DNA from: Acidimicrobiaceae bacterium
GTDB taxonomy: Bacteria; Actinomycetota; Acidimicrobiia; Acidimicrobiales; UBA8190
Direction of reading: 5' to 3'
DNA: 8,213 bases
Assembly: GCA_003453695.1 (NCBI GenBank)
Contig: DMNK01000173.1
Coordinates: 1 to 8,213, forward strand
Shown here: positions 1 to 6,755 of the stretch, one piece after another
How positions within the stretch are numbered: position 1 is the stretch's first letter
Layout of the letters: every line of letters begins with the position of its first letter
The notes under the pieces: model-generated
Told to the model about the DNA's origin: nothing
Seen by the model: only the letters and a program-made list of their open reading frames with translations
The model's database searches: none
Translations under genes and position numbers: made by a program

Positions 1-812
1 AGGGCGGCTGGGGGGCGGGCACGGTCGAGGCCAGCGGGGCCGACTCCTCGGCGCCGTCGGCGATCGACGAGGGGGGCGGACCGCCCACCGTCTTCGTCCA
101 GGCGCCGGACGGCTCGGTGCTGAATTACTCCTACGACAACGGGAACTGGATGGAGGGCCCGCCGCCCGACGCGCCCGTGTTCGTCCCCTCGGGAAGCCCG
201 TATCTCACCTTGTCGGCCACCATGACCGAGAACGGCTCGGGGACGGGCTATTCGGCCTACATCGTCGCCCACGACAACGACCTCGACGCTCTCGCCGTCG
301 GCATCCAGAGCGACACCACCGCTCCCCAATCGAACGGGCAGCCGTACTTCATCTGGGAGCTGGTCCAGGACGGCGTCTTCAGCTACCAGTACCTCGGGCC
401 GGCGTCGAATCACCCCACGCCCGTGACCTTGGCGTGGTGGCCCGGTGCGGAGACGGCTGTCTTCTACGAGGGGAACACGCCCATCGCCGACGTCGCCGTG
501 ACCCTCGTGCCCCAGCTCCTGTTCTCGATCGAGGGCGACGCCCGCCAGGACGGTGACTCGCTCAACGACACCTTCACGAACACCCAGATCGCCGTGGGGG
601 ACGACTGTCCCACCTCCTGCGGCCTCACCGGCACCTGGACCACGCAGTTCCACTACTTCGGGCTCCAGGCCACGCAGACGAACAGTGCGGCACAGAACGG
701 CGCTGACTTCAAAGTCACCGGGACGGTGTCGGGCCTCGGTCCCGGCGACAACTGGGGCAACAACGAGATCGCCGGTATCGCCATGATCTCCCAGAACTGG
801 AACGGCCAGTAG
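1..812 (+). CDS. C-terminal part of an exported-type beta-rich protein, function unknown (5' partial)
   Basis: The reading frame (codons starting at base 3) is open from the window edge to the TAG at 810-812, giving about 269 visible residues, so the true start lies upstream; the GTG at 117 is only an internal codon. The visible part is rich in Gly, Thr, Asn, Asp and aromatic residues with alternating hydrophobic strands, as in extracellular beta-sandwich or lectin-like proteins. Examples are the stretches TVFVQAPDGSVLNYSY, YFIWELVQDGVFSYQY and VTLAWWPGAETAVFY. Lysine is almost absent. A CPTSC pair near the C-terminus could form a small disulphide loop. No membrane segment or sorting signal is seen at the C-terminus, which ends in NWNGQ. 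I do not recognise the family. Concanavalin-like or peptidase G1-like beta-sandwich folds are possible, but I cannot place catalytic residues. That this is a real gene is well supported by codon bias; the function is open. Confidence 0.8.
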   Translation, partial: GGWGAGTVEASGADSSAPSAIDEGGGPPTVFVQAPDGSVLNYSYDNGNWMEGPPPDAPVFVPSGSPYLTLSATMTENGSGTGYSAYIVAHDNDLDALAVGIQSDTTAPQSNGQPYFIWELVQDGVFSYQYLGPASNHPTPVTLAWWPGAETAVFYEGNTPIADVAVTLVPQLLFSIEGDARQDGDSLNDTFTNTQIAVGDDCPTSCGLTGTWTTQFHYFGLQATQTNSAAQNGADFKVTGTVSGLGPGDNWGNNEIAGIAMISQNWNGQ

Positions 813-1323
813 CCATACTCCTCTGTAGTTCGGCCGGCGTCCCTACGGGTGTTTTCCTTGCGTTGATGGAGTGCGGCGATCTGCGCCTCTGCTCACAATG
901 CAAGTTCACGGAGGCGCTCTTCGTGATCGTCCCCGCTTCGGAGTCGACATGTCGCGGCCGGCCCCCGCCGAGCGCTCGACACATTGGCGAAGGGCGTCGA
1001 AGCGGCCGGGCCATGTCGGGAGTCTCTCGGCGCCCCGGGCTCCGGCCGGGAAGGTTGACGCCGCTGCAGTCGCCGTGTTGTCCTTCTGGCGACACGAGCG
1101 CCCTGGTGCGGCGGCACTGGGGGAGACCGTGTTCGGCGGCAGTGGCGGGTGCGACGTGCGGTGGGCGGCACTCTTCTCTTTTCGCCGTGGTTGTGTCGTG
1201 ACGGCGGGGGCGGGGAGGAGGGAAGCGGGGCACAGACCGAGATCCGAGTTCTCGGCGGTGCGCGCCTTTCCACTCGTGCGCCGCATCAGGTGGTTTTGCT
1301 TGATCCGACTTCAAGGAGATCGA
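813..1323. other. 511-base intergenic region without a credible gene
   Basis: No credible gene is seen on either strand. The frame of the downstream gene stays open back to an ATG at 871, but the translation there is Arg/Pro-rich without domain character, and the well-placed ribosome binding site lies at 1313. Just after the upstream stop, CCC-TAC-GGG (841-849) followed by GTTTT may be a very weak terminator. A 6-bp perfect hairpin, CCGAGA (1237-1242) and TCTCGG (1250-1255) with a 7-base loop, lies about 70 bases before the next start and could be an operator or leader structure. I see no convincing -35/-10 pair. The region must hold the promoter of the 1324 gene unless that gene is read from upstream. 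Confidence 0.55.
1313..1318 (+). promoter_or_regulatory. Shine-Dalgarno site that fixes the start at 1324
   Basis: AAGGAG sits five bases before the ATG at 1324. It is the strongest ribosome binding site in the left part of the window. It selects this ATG over in-frame upstream candidates, and the chosen start is followed directly by a textbook signal peptide. Confidence 0.85.
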
Positions 1324-1863
1324 ATGCGCAGAATTTTCGTCGGCATCCTTCTTGCCGGCGCTGCCGGGGGAGGGGTACTGCTGAGCGGCGTGGTCGCCGC
1401 CTCAGCAACCGGACCGACCACGCAGTGCACCACCTCGGCACCGTCGACCCCCCTCGGCGACACGTCCGTGTTGGCGCCGGGCGGCGCCAACACCAGTGGC
1501 GAGATCCAGGTGTGCGAGGCCAACAGCCCGGTGGTGAACGGCACCGTGACCGCCGAGGGCAACGCCAACCCGCCTGGTGGTTACCTGATCGCCAACGGCG
1601 ACCCGGGCTCGAACGCCACCGGCTACATCGGGGTCGAGGGCGGCACCAGCGGTGCCAACGTGGTCGGCTGTTCGTCGGGCGACTACAACAACGGCACCAA
1701 CAGCAATACCGACGGCACCAACGGTACGTCCGCACCGGGTCCGAACGACGGGACGGGGACGACTGACGCCAACGGCAACAACATCATTGTCGGCACAGGC
1801 GGCCAGTCTCTGGCCCAGACCGCCACCGGGCCCTGCTCGGTGACCAACGAGCCGAAACCCTGA
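1324..1863 (+). CDS. Small secreted Asn/Gly/Thr-rich protein with four cysteines, unknown function
   Basis: A 179-residue protein. The N-terminus is a clear Sec signal peptide: MRR, then a hydrophobic core of about 20 residues, ending with an A-S-A site, so cleavage after residue 28 is likely. The mature part of about 151 residues is dominated by Gly, Thr, Asn, Ser and Ala. It has four cysteines (35, 64, 116, 171) that could form two disulphides, and by my reading no Arg, His, Met, Phe or Trp, a single Lys three residues from the end, and about eleven acidic residues. Residues 116-155 are a low-complexity Asn/Gly/Thr/Asp stretch with repeated GTN/DGT units. There is no lipobox, LPXTG or second membrane segment, so it is probably released or loosely wall-bound. 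The start is fixed by AAGGAG five bases upstream. The gene appears monocistronic, with a long gap before it and a strong hairpin 20 bases after the stop. I do not recognise the family; a surface or matrix protein is an inference from composition. Confidence 0.85.
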   Translation: MRRIFVGILLAGAAGGGVLLSGVVAASATGPTTQCTTSAPSTPLGDTSVLAPGGANTSGEIQVCEANSPVVNGTVTAEGNANPPGGYLIANGDPGSNATGYIGVEGGTSGANVVGCSSGDYNNGTNSNTDGTNGTSAPGPNDGTGTTDANGNNIIVGTGGQSLAQTATGPCSVTNEPKP

Positions 1864-1875
1864 ACCAGCCGAGAC

Positions 1876-1914
1876 ACGTGTGGAGGGGGCCCTTCGGGGC
1901 CCCCTCTGCCACGT
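1876..1914 (+). terminator. Strong hairpin terminator with UUCG tetraloop
   Basis: A perfect 10-bp GC-rich stem (1883-1892 with 1897-1906) is closed by a C(TTCG)G tetraloop, an unusually stable RNA loop. Two G-U pairs, a one-base bulge at 1909 and a further 5-bp stem (1876-1880 with 1910-1914) extend it to 17 pairs. It begins just after the stop of the secreted-protein gene and 64 bases before the next start. There is no T-tract after the stem, which is common for high-GC actinobacterial terminators. It probably separates the transcripts of the two flanking + strand genes. Confidence 0.8.
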
Positions 1915-1977
1915 CCGTGCCCGGAGCGCTCCTCGTCGCCAGGTGACGGGCGGCCGGGTGTTCCCCAGCCGGTTCCC

Positions 1978-3063
1978 ATGAGCGACGACCTGACCGACTC
2001 CCCTCTCCCAGCCGGCAGCGCCGACTCGCGCCTGCCCCCCTGGCTGCGGGGTCTGGCACTCGTCGCCGTAGCCGGGGCCCTGGCCCTCGTCGACTGGTCC
2101 GTCGCCCCCTCGTCTGCCGCTTCCTCCGGGGCCGCCGTCGGCACGCCGGCAGCCGCATCCTCCACCGCTGCTGCTGGGTCCTCGGGAGGCTCCTCCGGCA
2201 GAGCCCAAGGCGTTGCTCATCGCCGATCGAGCGCCGCCCGTACATCCACCCCCGGCACGAGGCAACCAGGAGGTTCGACACGTGCTCCGATCCCCGGCTT
2301 CGCCGCGAACAACGGCATCTCCGGGCCGGGGGCTCAGGGCTCACCTCCCGCGCCCGGCACGAATGGGAGCGGTTCGTCGTCGTCGGCCACGTCGGCCACC
2401 TACGCCGTGGACGGGTATCTGACCGCATTGGCCCACCACGACGCCACCGCCGTCTCGGGCACCTCGGACGGCGGGCCCTATGCCATGGCGGGCGTCATCC
2501 TCGACAGCGCCGCCATCAATGCCGCCCGAGGGGGCACCACCACGGTCACGGTGGGGCGGTCTTCGCTGACGCCGACGTCCGTCGGCTCGAGCACGGTGAC
2601 CTTCGGCGGCTCGGTCACCCTGACCACCACCGTGTCGGGCTCGCAGGGCGCCGGCACCTCCAACGACACCGTCGCCGGTCCTCTGACCGTGACCGACCAG
2701 TCGGGGGTGTGGCGTGTGACCGACTTCACCTATGACGGCGCGACGCTCCAGTCGTGGGCCGAGCACGCCTCCCAGACCATCGACGGCCTCACCGCCACCG
2801 TCGGCTACGTGGTGTCGTACGGGAACACCACGGCGGCCCTGGTCACCCTCACGCAGCAGTCGGGCGCCGCCGACGTCCAGCTGCAGACGGTCAAGCTGAC
2901 GGCCGGGGGCGCCGCTCAGGTCGGCACCGGCGATTTCACGGGGCCGCCCACCCCGACCGGGGTGTTGCGGTTCTCCCGGGTGGACGCCACACCCGGCTCG
3001 CTCGAGCTCGACTTCTCGTCGTCGAGCGGGTCGCCGTACGACTTTCAGCTGACGCTGTCTTGA
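1978..3063 (+). CDS. Membrane-anchored protein with Ser/Ala/Gly linker and extracytoplasmic NTF2-like/beta region
   Basis: A 361-residue protein. Residues 1-22 are a short hydrophilic N-terminus, and residues 23-40 form one hydrophobic membrane segment preceded by Arg18 and Arg24, which suggests N-inside, C-outside topology. Residues 43-140 are a low-complexity Ser/Ala/Gly/Pro/Thr linker of the kind that spans a cell wall. Residues 140-254 resemble an NTF2/SnoaL-like fold: a first helix YAVDGYLTALAHHDA, then beta strands ending in GVWRVTDFTYDG. Residues 260-361 are a second beta-rich module with no lysine except one. No catalytic residues can be named, so a binding or structural role at the envelope is the most I can infer. 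ATG 1978 is the first ATG or GTG after the in-frame stop at 1861. It has no Shine-Dalgarno match, so translation may be leaderless or weak. The 3' end overlaps the convergent acetyltransferase gene by 19 bases. Confidence 0.8.
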   Translation: MSDDLTDSPLPAGSADSRLPPWLRGLALVAVAGALALVDWSVAPSSAASSGAAVGTPAAASSTAAAGSSGGSSGRAQGVAHRRSSAARTSTPGTRQPGGSTRAPIPGFAANNGISGPGAQGSPPAPGTNGSGSSSSATSATYAVDGYLTALAHHDATAVSGTSDGGPYAMAGVILDSAAINAARGGTTTVTVGRSSLTPTSVGSSTVTFGGSVTLTTTVSGSQGAGTSNDTVAGPLTVTDQSGVWRVTDFTYDGATLQSWAEHASQTIDGLTATVGYVVSYGNTTAALVTLTQQSGAADVQLQTVKLTAGGAAQVGTGDFTGPPTPTGVLRFSRVDATPGSLELDFSSSSGSPYDFQLTLS

Positions 3064-3578
3064 CGTCGCGGAGCCAGTGCCCGGCTGTAGCGGACGTCGG
3101 TAGCGGTGAAGGCCACCCAGTCGTGCTGCTTGACGGCGCCGTCGGCCGCCCACCCGTGACCTTCGTAGAAGCTCCGGGCCCGGTCGTTGCTGTGCAGCAC
3201 CCACAAGGTGGCCCGGGCGAACCCGGCTCGACTGAGCTCGGCGAGCCCCGCCGTTAGCAGCGCTGCACCGCGTCCCGATCCCCAGGCGTCGGGATCGAGG
3301 TACACGGTCTGCACCTCACCGACGTGCTCACCCGCATCGGCGTCGCCACTGGGAGCCACGGCGACGAAGCCGACCACGCGCCCGCCCTCGTCGCCGACGA
3401 GGACCACGGGCCACGGCGAGGACGACAAGGCTTCCTGCCACTGACCGAGGCGGTCCTCGGGCCGCAAGGCGTCGAGGTAGTCCGAGGGGAGCAACCCGGG
3501 GAACGCCGCCTTCCACGACCGTACGTGCACGGCGGCGATGGCTTCGGCGTCCCCGGGCCGGGCCCTCCGGATCTTCAC
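3045..3578 (-). CDS. GNAT-family N-acetyltransferase
   Basis: A 177-residue protein, the normal size for a single GNAT domain, which transfers acetyl from acetyl-CoA to an amine. It begins MKIRRARPGDAEAIAAVHVR (typical first strand and helix), followed by SWKAAFPGLLPSDYLDAL, a stretch common in one GNAT subgroup. The acetyl-CoA binding motif A is at residues 89-108 (VYLDPDAWGSGRGAALL, with the G-S-G-R-G-A pyrophosphate loop). Motif B is at 131-147 (NDRARSFYEGHGW). The substrate cannot be read from the sequence. The start is GTG at 3578, where domain homology begins. The frame stays open further upstream to 4085, but that part is only a shadow of the neighbouring gene. The start lies 25 bases after the stop of the lysyltransferase-like gene and lacks a clear ribosome binding site, so co-transcription and perhaps translational coupling are likely. 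The stop at 3045 lies inside the end of the convergent + strand gene. Confidence 0.88.
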   Translation of the reverse strand: MKIRRARPGDAEAIAAVHVRSWKAAFPGLLPSDYLDALRPEDRLGQWQEALSSSPWPVVLVGDEGGRVVGFVAVAPSGDADAGEHVGEVQTVYLDPDAWGSGRGAALLTAGLAELSRAGFARATLWVLHSNDRARSFYEGHGWAADGAVKQHDWVAFTATDVRYSRALAPRRQDSVS

Positions 3579-3603
3579 GCCGGCGACCGACGACGCCAGG
3601 GGG

Positions 3604-6600
3604 CTAGTGCGGCCCGCGGCCGGCCGGCACCGGTTGCCCCGGCCCGGCCGAGTCGGCGGCGTCCCGGTCGGGGCCTGACGCCGGCCTGCGCTTGGAGCGC
3701 ACCAGCACCCGGCCGATGACGGGCACCTCGGCCAGCGACTCGGCACGCAGGATGGCCAGCACCGCCGGCACCAAGTGCTCGGCCCCGTCGTAGACCACGT
3801 AGCGGGGAAGCCAGTCGGGGCCGTACTTGGCGTTGAAGCGCCACAAGGTCTCGATCTGGAGGAAGCTCGACATCTTCTGCAGCGCCCAACGCTCGACCCG
3901 CTGGGTGACGCCGTCGCCCCGCTCACCCTCGAGGATCGAGCGCATGGCCGCGAAGTTGAGACTGAGCGCCCGGCACCCTTCGGCCCGGAAGTGCTCGATG
4001 GAGGAAACCAGGGCGAAGTCGATGAGCCCGTTGGGATGCTCGCCCTTGTCGCGGCGCATGAGGTCGAGGGAATAGCCGCCGACACCCGGGGCCGGGACGA
4101 ACTGGCACATCGCCGCCGGTGCGCCGTCGGGACCCGCGACCATGCACAGCACCAGGCCGTTGTCGCGAGGGTCGAAGATCCGTCCGAGCATCATCGAGAA
4201 GCCGCGCTCGAATTCTCCACGCCGGCTCTGGGCCATGAGGGGGATGAGACGCTCGGCCACGGCCGGCTCGAGGCGGCTCGGATCGTGGAAGCTCACCGTG
4301 TAGCCGTACTTGGCGATCCGGTTGTAGGCCTGGCGCAGGCCCTTCATGTGCCCGCCTGACAACGAGAACCGCCCCAGGTCCACCAGGGCCTCGTCGCCGA
4401 TGTAGACGTCGTGCATCCCCGAAGCCCGGTACACCGGCAGCCACTCCTCGGCGGCACCCATGACGCCAACCGTCCAGCCCTGCTGGTCGGCGAAGCGGCG
4501 GAACACGGCCCACACCTGCTCCCGCTCGCCCCGTGGACCGAGGGGATCGGGAGAGACCAGGCACACTCCGCCGTAGATGGCGTAGGCCACAAGGCTGTCT
4601 CGGTGGAAGAACCATCGCTTGTCGCTGCGCAACGCGAAGTAGTCGAGCGTCCCGCTGCCGTGACGACGCACCACGTCGCGAGCCCGGAGCTCGGCGGCGC
4701 GGCCTGCCACCATTCGGCGGTCGACCACCGGCCTGGTGGCGAGCAACACGGCGAGCAGCGCCAGGGTGAGACCGACGGCAAGAAGTGACGGGGCGAGGAA
4801 GTCCCCGAGCCGGTCCGGCAAGGTCACCGCCTGGATGCCGACGAGCCGCGCCACCACGGCGTAGGCGGCTCGCCACAGCGGGATGTAGTGGTGCGGGAAC
4901 CGCATGAGGCGCAGGCTCAGCTCGACCACGACAGTGGTCACCGCCGTGATGCCGAGGACGCCCAGCACCAGGGCGACCAGCGCCGAGCGCGTGGACGGTG
5001 CATCGGACGGGGCCCGGAACTCGTTTCGGAACACGAGCAGCAGGGCCAGCACCGCCGCCGACAAGCCCGACTCCTCGATGTCTCCACCTCGCACGAGATG
5101 CAGTGCCAACGTGACGCTCAGGAGCACCACGGCGATGGCCCAGGCGCGGGACTGGCCGCGCCGCACCCCACGCGCCAGGGCGAGGAGCCCGATCCCGGCC
5201 AGGGCGACGATCGCCCCGGCGGCCTGGGTGGCGGCCAGCGGCAGCACCTGCAGCACCAGGTGGAGCCGTCCCCGCAGCGGCGGGGTCACGGCGGAGAGGA
5301 GGTCCACGACCCCGGCCAGGGCGATGGCCAGCGACGCCCACCGCCGAACCCGCCGCGAGCGTCGCCGCATGACGCTCAAATCGGGAGCGGGCGGCCAGGA
5401 CGATCCCTGGGGATGGGCCGCCACCACCACGGGATGGGAGTCCTGCGCCTGGCCCCGGCGCCCGGCCAGCCGCTCGAGCAGCGTCGCCGGCCCGGCGTCA
5501 TTGCGGGCCAGGAGCAGACGGGCATGCAGCTGCGCACCGGTCTCGAGCTCGATCCACGACATCTGGCGGTGCTCGAGGAAGACGGGGGGGAGCCCGAGGC
5601 GGCCCGGGTGCTCCTCCACGACCTCGCCCGCCACGCCGGGAGAGGCGAAGAAGGACCCGCCCAGGTCCGTGAGCTCGGCCTGAAGAGACCCGCCGTTGAT
5701 CACGCCCGCATAGCCCCGGGCCAGCAAGGTGCGCGCGTCGTCCCGCTGTGCGTCGTTCCCGGTGGCGCCAGGTGCCTCGTCGTCTTCGAAGGGGGCCGGC
5801 AGCGCGCCTCCCCCCAGAGCGCGCCATGCCTGGCGGCTCAGCAGGGCCAGGACCGCCACCAACACCAGCACCTCGGCCGCGGTGACCAGGGCGGCGACGG
5901 CCAGACGCTGGCCCCACCCCGCCAGCCGGGCTCGAGCCAGGGCGTGCATGGGAGCGGGATGGCCGCGCACGAGTTGGTCGAGCGACGTGCCGATCAGCGG
6001 GAGCCGGAGCGCCAGGGCCACCGCCAGCGGAAGGAGCAGCCACCACGCCAGCCGGGCGAAGCGCCGGTACAGCAGACGGGAGGTGAGGAACCGCTGCGAC
6101 TGCGCCGGGTCGAGCAGACGGTCGAGCCCGTGTTGCCACGCGGCGCCCGGGTCGGGAGCGAGCACCTCTTTGGCCCGTGTCGTCGCCGGGCCTCCGGTTC
6201 CCGCCGGGGAGGCCCACGCCTCAACCCGCACGACCCTCGCCCCCGAGCTGGTGTCCAACAGCAGTTCGACGACGTCGGCGACCTCGACGCCTGCGTTCGC
6301 CAGCGCCCTGCGCCCCTCGGATGACGACAGTGCCGCGTCGGCGGTGCCGGGCAGGCAGATGACCCGCCGGTCCTGGTGCCCACAGAAGGCGGCCAGGGCT
6401 TCAGCCAGGCGAGGATGCGACGCCAGGGCGGCGGCGATGTCGCCACCGAGCGGTCCGTCGCTGTCGGCGAGATCGAACAGCCCGCCCGCCACCACCACCG
6501 TTCCCGGCCCCGTCCAGGTGTCGAGGGCACGGGCCAGCCCCGCCACCGCCCACGACGAGGCCGGCGTGGTCGCCGGGGGGAGCAGCACGTTGGCCACCAC

Positions 6601-6705
6601 CAGCACGCGCCGTCCCACCGAGACGGGCACGGTGAGGACGTCGGAAGCGGCGCGACGGCCGTCCGGAGCAGCGGAAGGAGGGGCCTCGGGGAGTCCGTCG
6701 GCCAT
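3604..6705 (-). CDS. Large membrane protein: degenerate metallophosphoesterase-like region + transmembrane helices + phosphatidylglycerol lysyltransferase (DUF2156/MprF C-terminal) domain
   Basis: About 1033 residues. The C-terminal domain (about 670-1013) matches the catalytic domain of MprF-type aminoacyl-phosphatidylglycerol synthases, which move an amino acid (often lysine) from charged tRNA to phosphatidylglycerol at the cytoplasmic membrane face. Landmarks are YFALRSDKRWFFHRDSLVAY (689-708), SPDPLGP (718-724), RGEFERGFSMMLGRIFD (829-845) and LWRFNAKYGPDWLPRYVVYD (954-973). About six membrane helices precede it (456-475, 483-513, 521-540, 547-563, 574-596, 637-661), fewer than in full MprF flippases. 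No lysyl-tRNA synthetase domain is fused, unlike mycobacterial LysX. The N-terminal half follows the layout of a calcineurin-like phosphoesterase but lacks its metal ligands: VVANVLLPP (36-44), VVVAGGLFDL (70-79), CLPGTADAAL (117-126) and, after an inserted two-helix hairpin (218-239, 268-290), GYAGVINGGSLQAEL (331-345). Start: ATG 6705 is preferred; ATG 6717 in frame is almost equal, and neither has a good ribosome binding site. Codons further upstream lose coding character. The specific lipid product is unknown. Confidence 0.85.
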   Translation of the reverse strand: MADGLPEAPPSAAPDGRRAASDVLTVPVSVGRRVLVVANVLLPPATTPASSWAVAGLARALDTWTGPGTVVVAGGLFDLADSDGPLGGDIAAALASHPRLAEALAAFCGHQDRRVICLPGTADAALSSSEGRRALANAGVEVADVVELLLDTSSGARVVRVEAWASPAGTGGPATTRAKEVLAPDPGAAWQHGLDRLLDPAQSQRFLTSRLLYRRFARLAWWLLLPLAVALALRLPLIGTSLDQLVRGHPAPMHALARARLAGWGQRLAVAALVTAAEVLVLVAVLALLSRQAWRALGGGALPAPFEDDEAPGATGNDAQRDDARTLLARGYAGVINGGSLQAELTDLGGSFFASPGVAGEVVEEHPGRLGLPPVFLEHRQMSWIELETGAQLHARLLLARNDAGPATLLERLAGRRGQAQDSHPVVVAAHPQGSSWPPAPDLSVMRRRSRRVRRWASLAIALAGVVDLLSAVTPPLRGRLHLVLQVLPLAATQAAGAIVALAGIGLLALARGVRRGQSRAWAIAVVLLSVTLALHLVRGGDIEESGLSAAVLALLLVFRNEFRAPSDAPSTRSALVALVLGVLGITAVTTVVVELSLRLMRFPHHYIPLWRAAYAVVARLVGIQAVTLPDRLGDFLAPSLLAVGLTLALLAVLLATRPVVDRRMVAGRAAELRARDVVRRHGSGTLDYFALRSDKRWFFHRDSLVAYAIYGGVCLVSPDPLGPRGEREQVWAVFRRFADQQGWTVGVMGAAEEWLPVYRASGMHDVYIGDEALVDLGRFSLSGGHMKGLRQAYNRIAKYGYTVSFHDPSRLEPAVAERLIPLMAQSRRGEFERGFSMMLGRIFDPRDNGLVLCMVAGPDGAPAAMCQFVPAPGVGGYSLDLMRRDKGEHPNGLIDFALVSSIEHFRAEGCRALSLNFAAMRSILEGERGDGVTQRVERWALQKMSSFLQIETLWRFNAKYGPDWLPRYVVYDGAEHLVPAVLAILRAESLAEVPVIGRVLVRSKRRPASGPDRDAADSAGPGQPVPAGRGPH

Positions 6706-6741
6706 GACGGCCCACATCTTCGCGCTGGCAGCGCTGTTCGG

Positions 6742-6755
6742 GTGCTCGAAAGCAC
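6742..6755. repeat. 14-base dyad GTGCT-CGAA-AGCAC, possible operator
   Basis: A perfect 5-bp inverted repeat around CGAA. It covers the position where the -35 element of the candidate acs promoter would lie, and it is 37 bases from the preferred start of the divergent gene. That placement fits a repressor or activator site acting on one or both genes. Short dyads arise by chance in GC-rich DNA, so this is only a candidate. Confidence 0.3.

Noticed and set aside
871..1323. In-frame upstream extension of the 1324 gene from an ATG at 871
   Set aside because: The extra 151 residues are Arg/Pro-rich with no domain character, and they would bury a clear signal peptide and a well-spaced AAGGAG in mid-protein.
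1402..2265. Long - strand open frame opposite the secreted-protein gene
   Set aside because: Gly/Arg-rich antisense shadow that spans the strong terminator and two better-supported genes.
2341..3204. Long - strand open frame opposite the membrane-anchored protein gene
   Set aside because: Arg/Gly-rich shadow without recognisable motifs, and it overlaps the GNAT gene in another frame.
3579..4085. N-terminal extension of the GNAT gene to 4085
   Set aside because: The translation is a Ser/Arg/Pro-rich shadow of the lysyltransferase-like gene in another frame. The GNAT domain starts at the GTG at 3578.
4888..6324. Long + strand open frame opposite the lysyltransferase-like gene
   Set aside because: Gln/Arg/His-rich composition with no domain, created by the GC-rich codon bias of the gene on the other strand.
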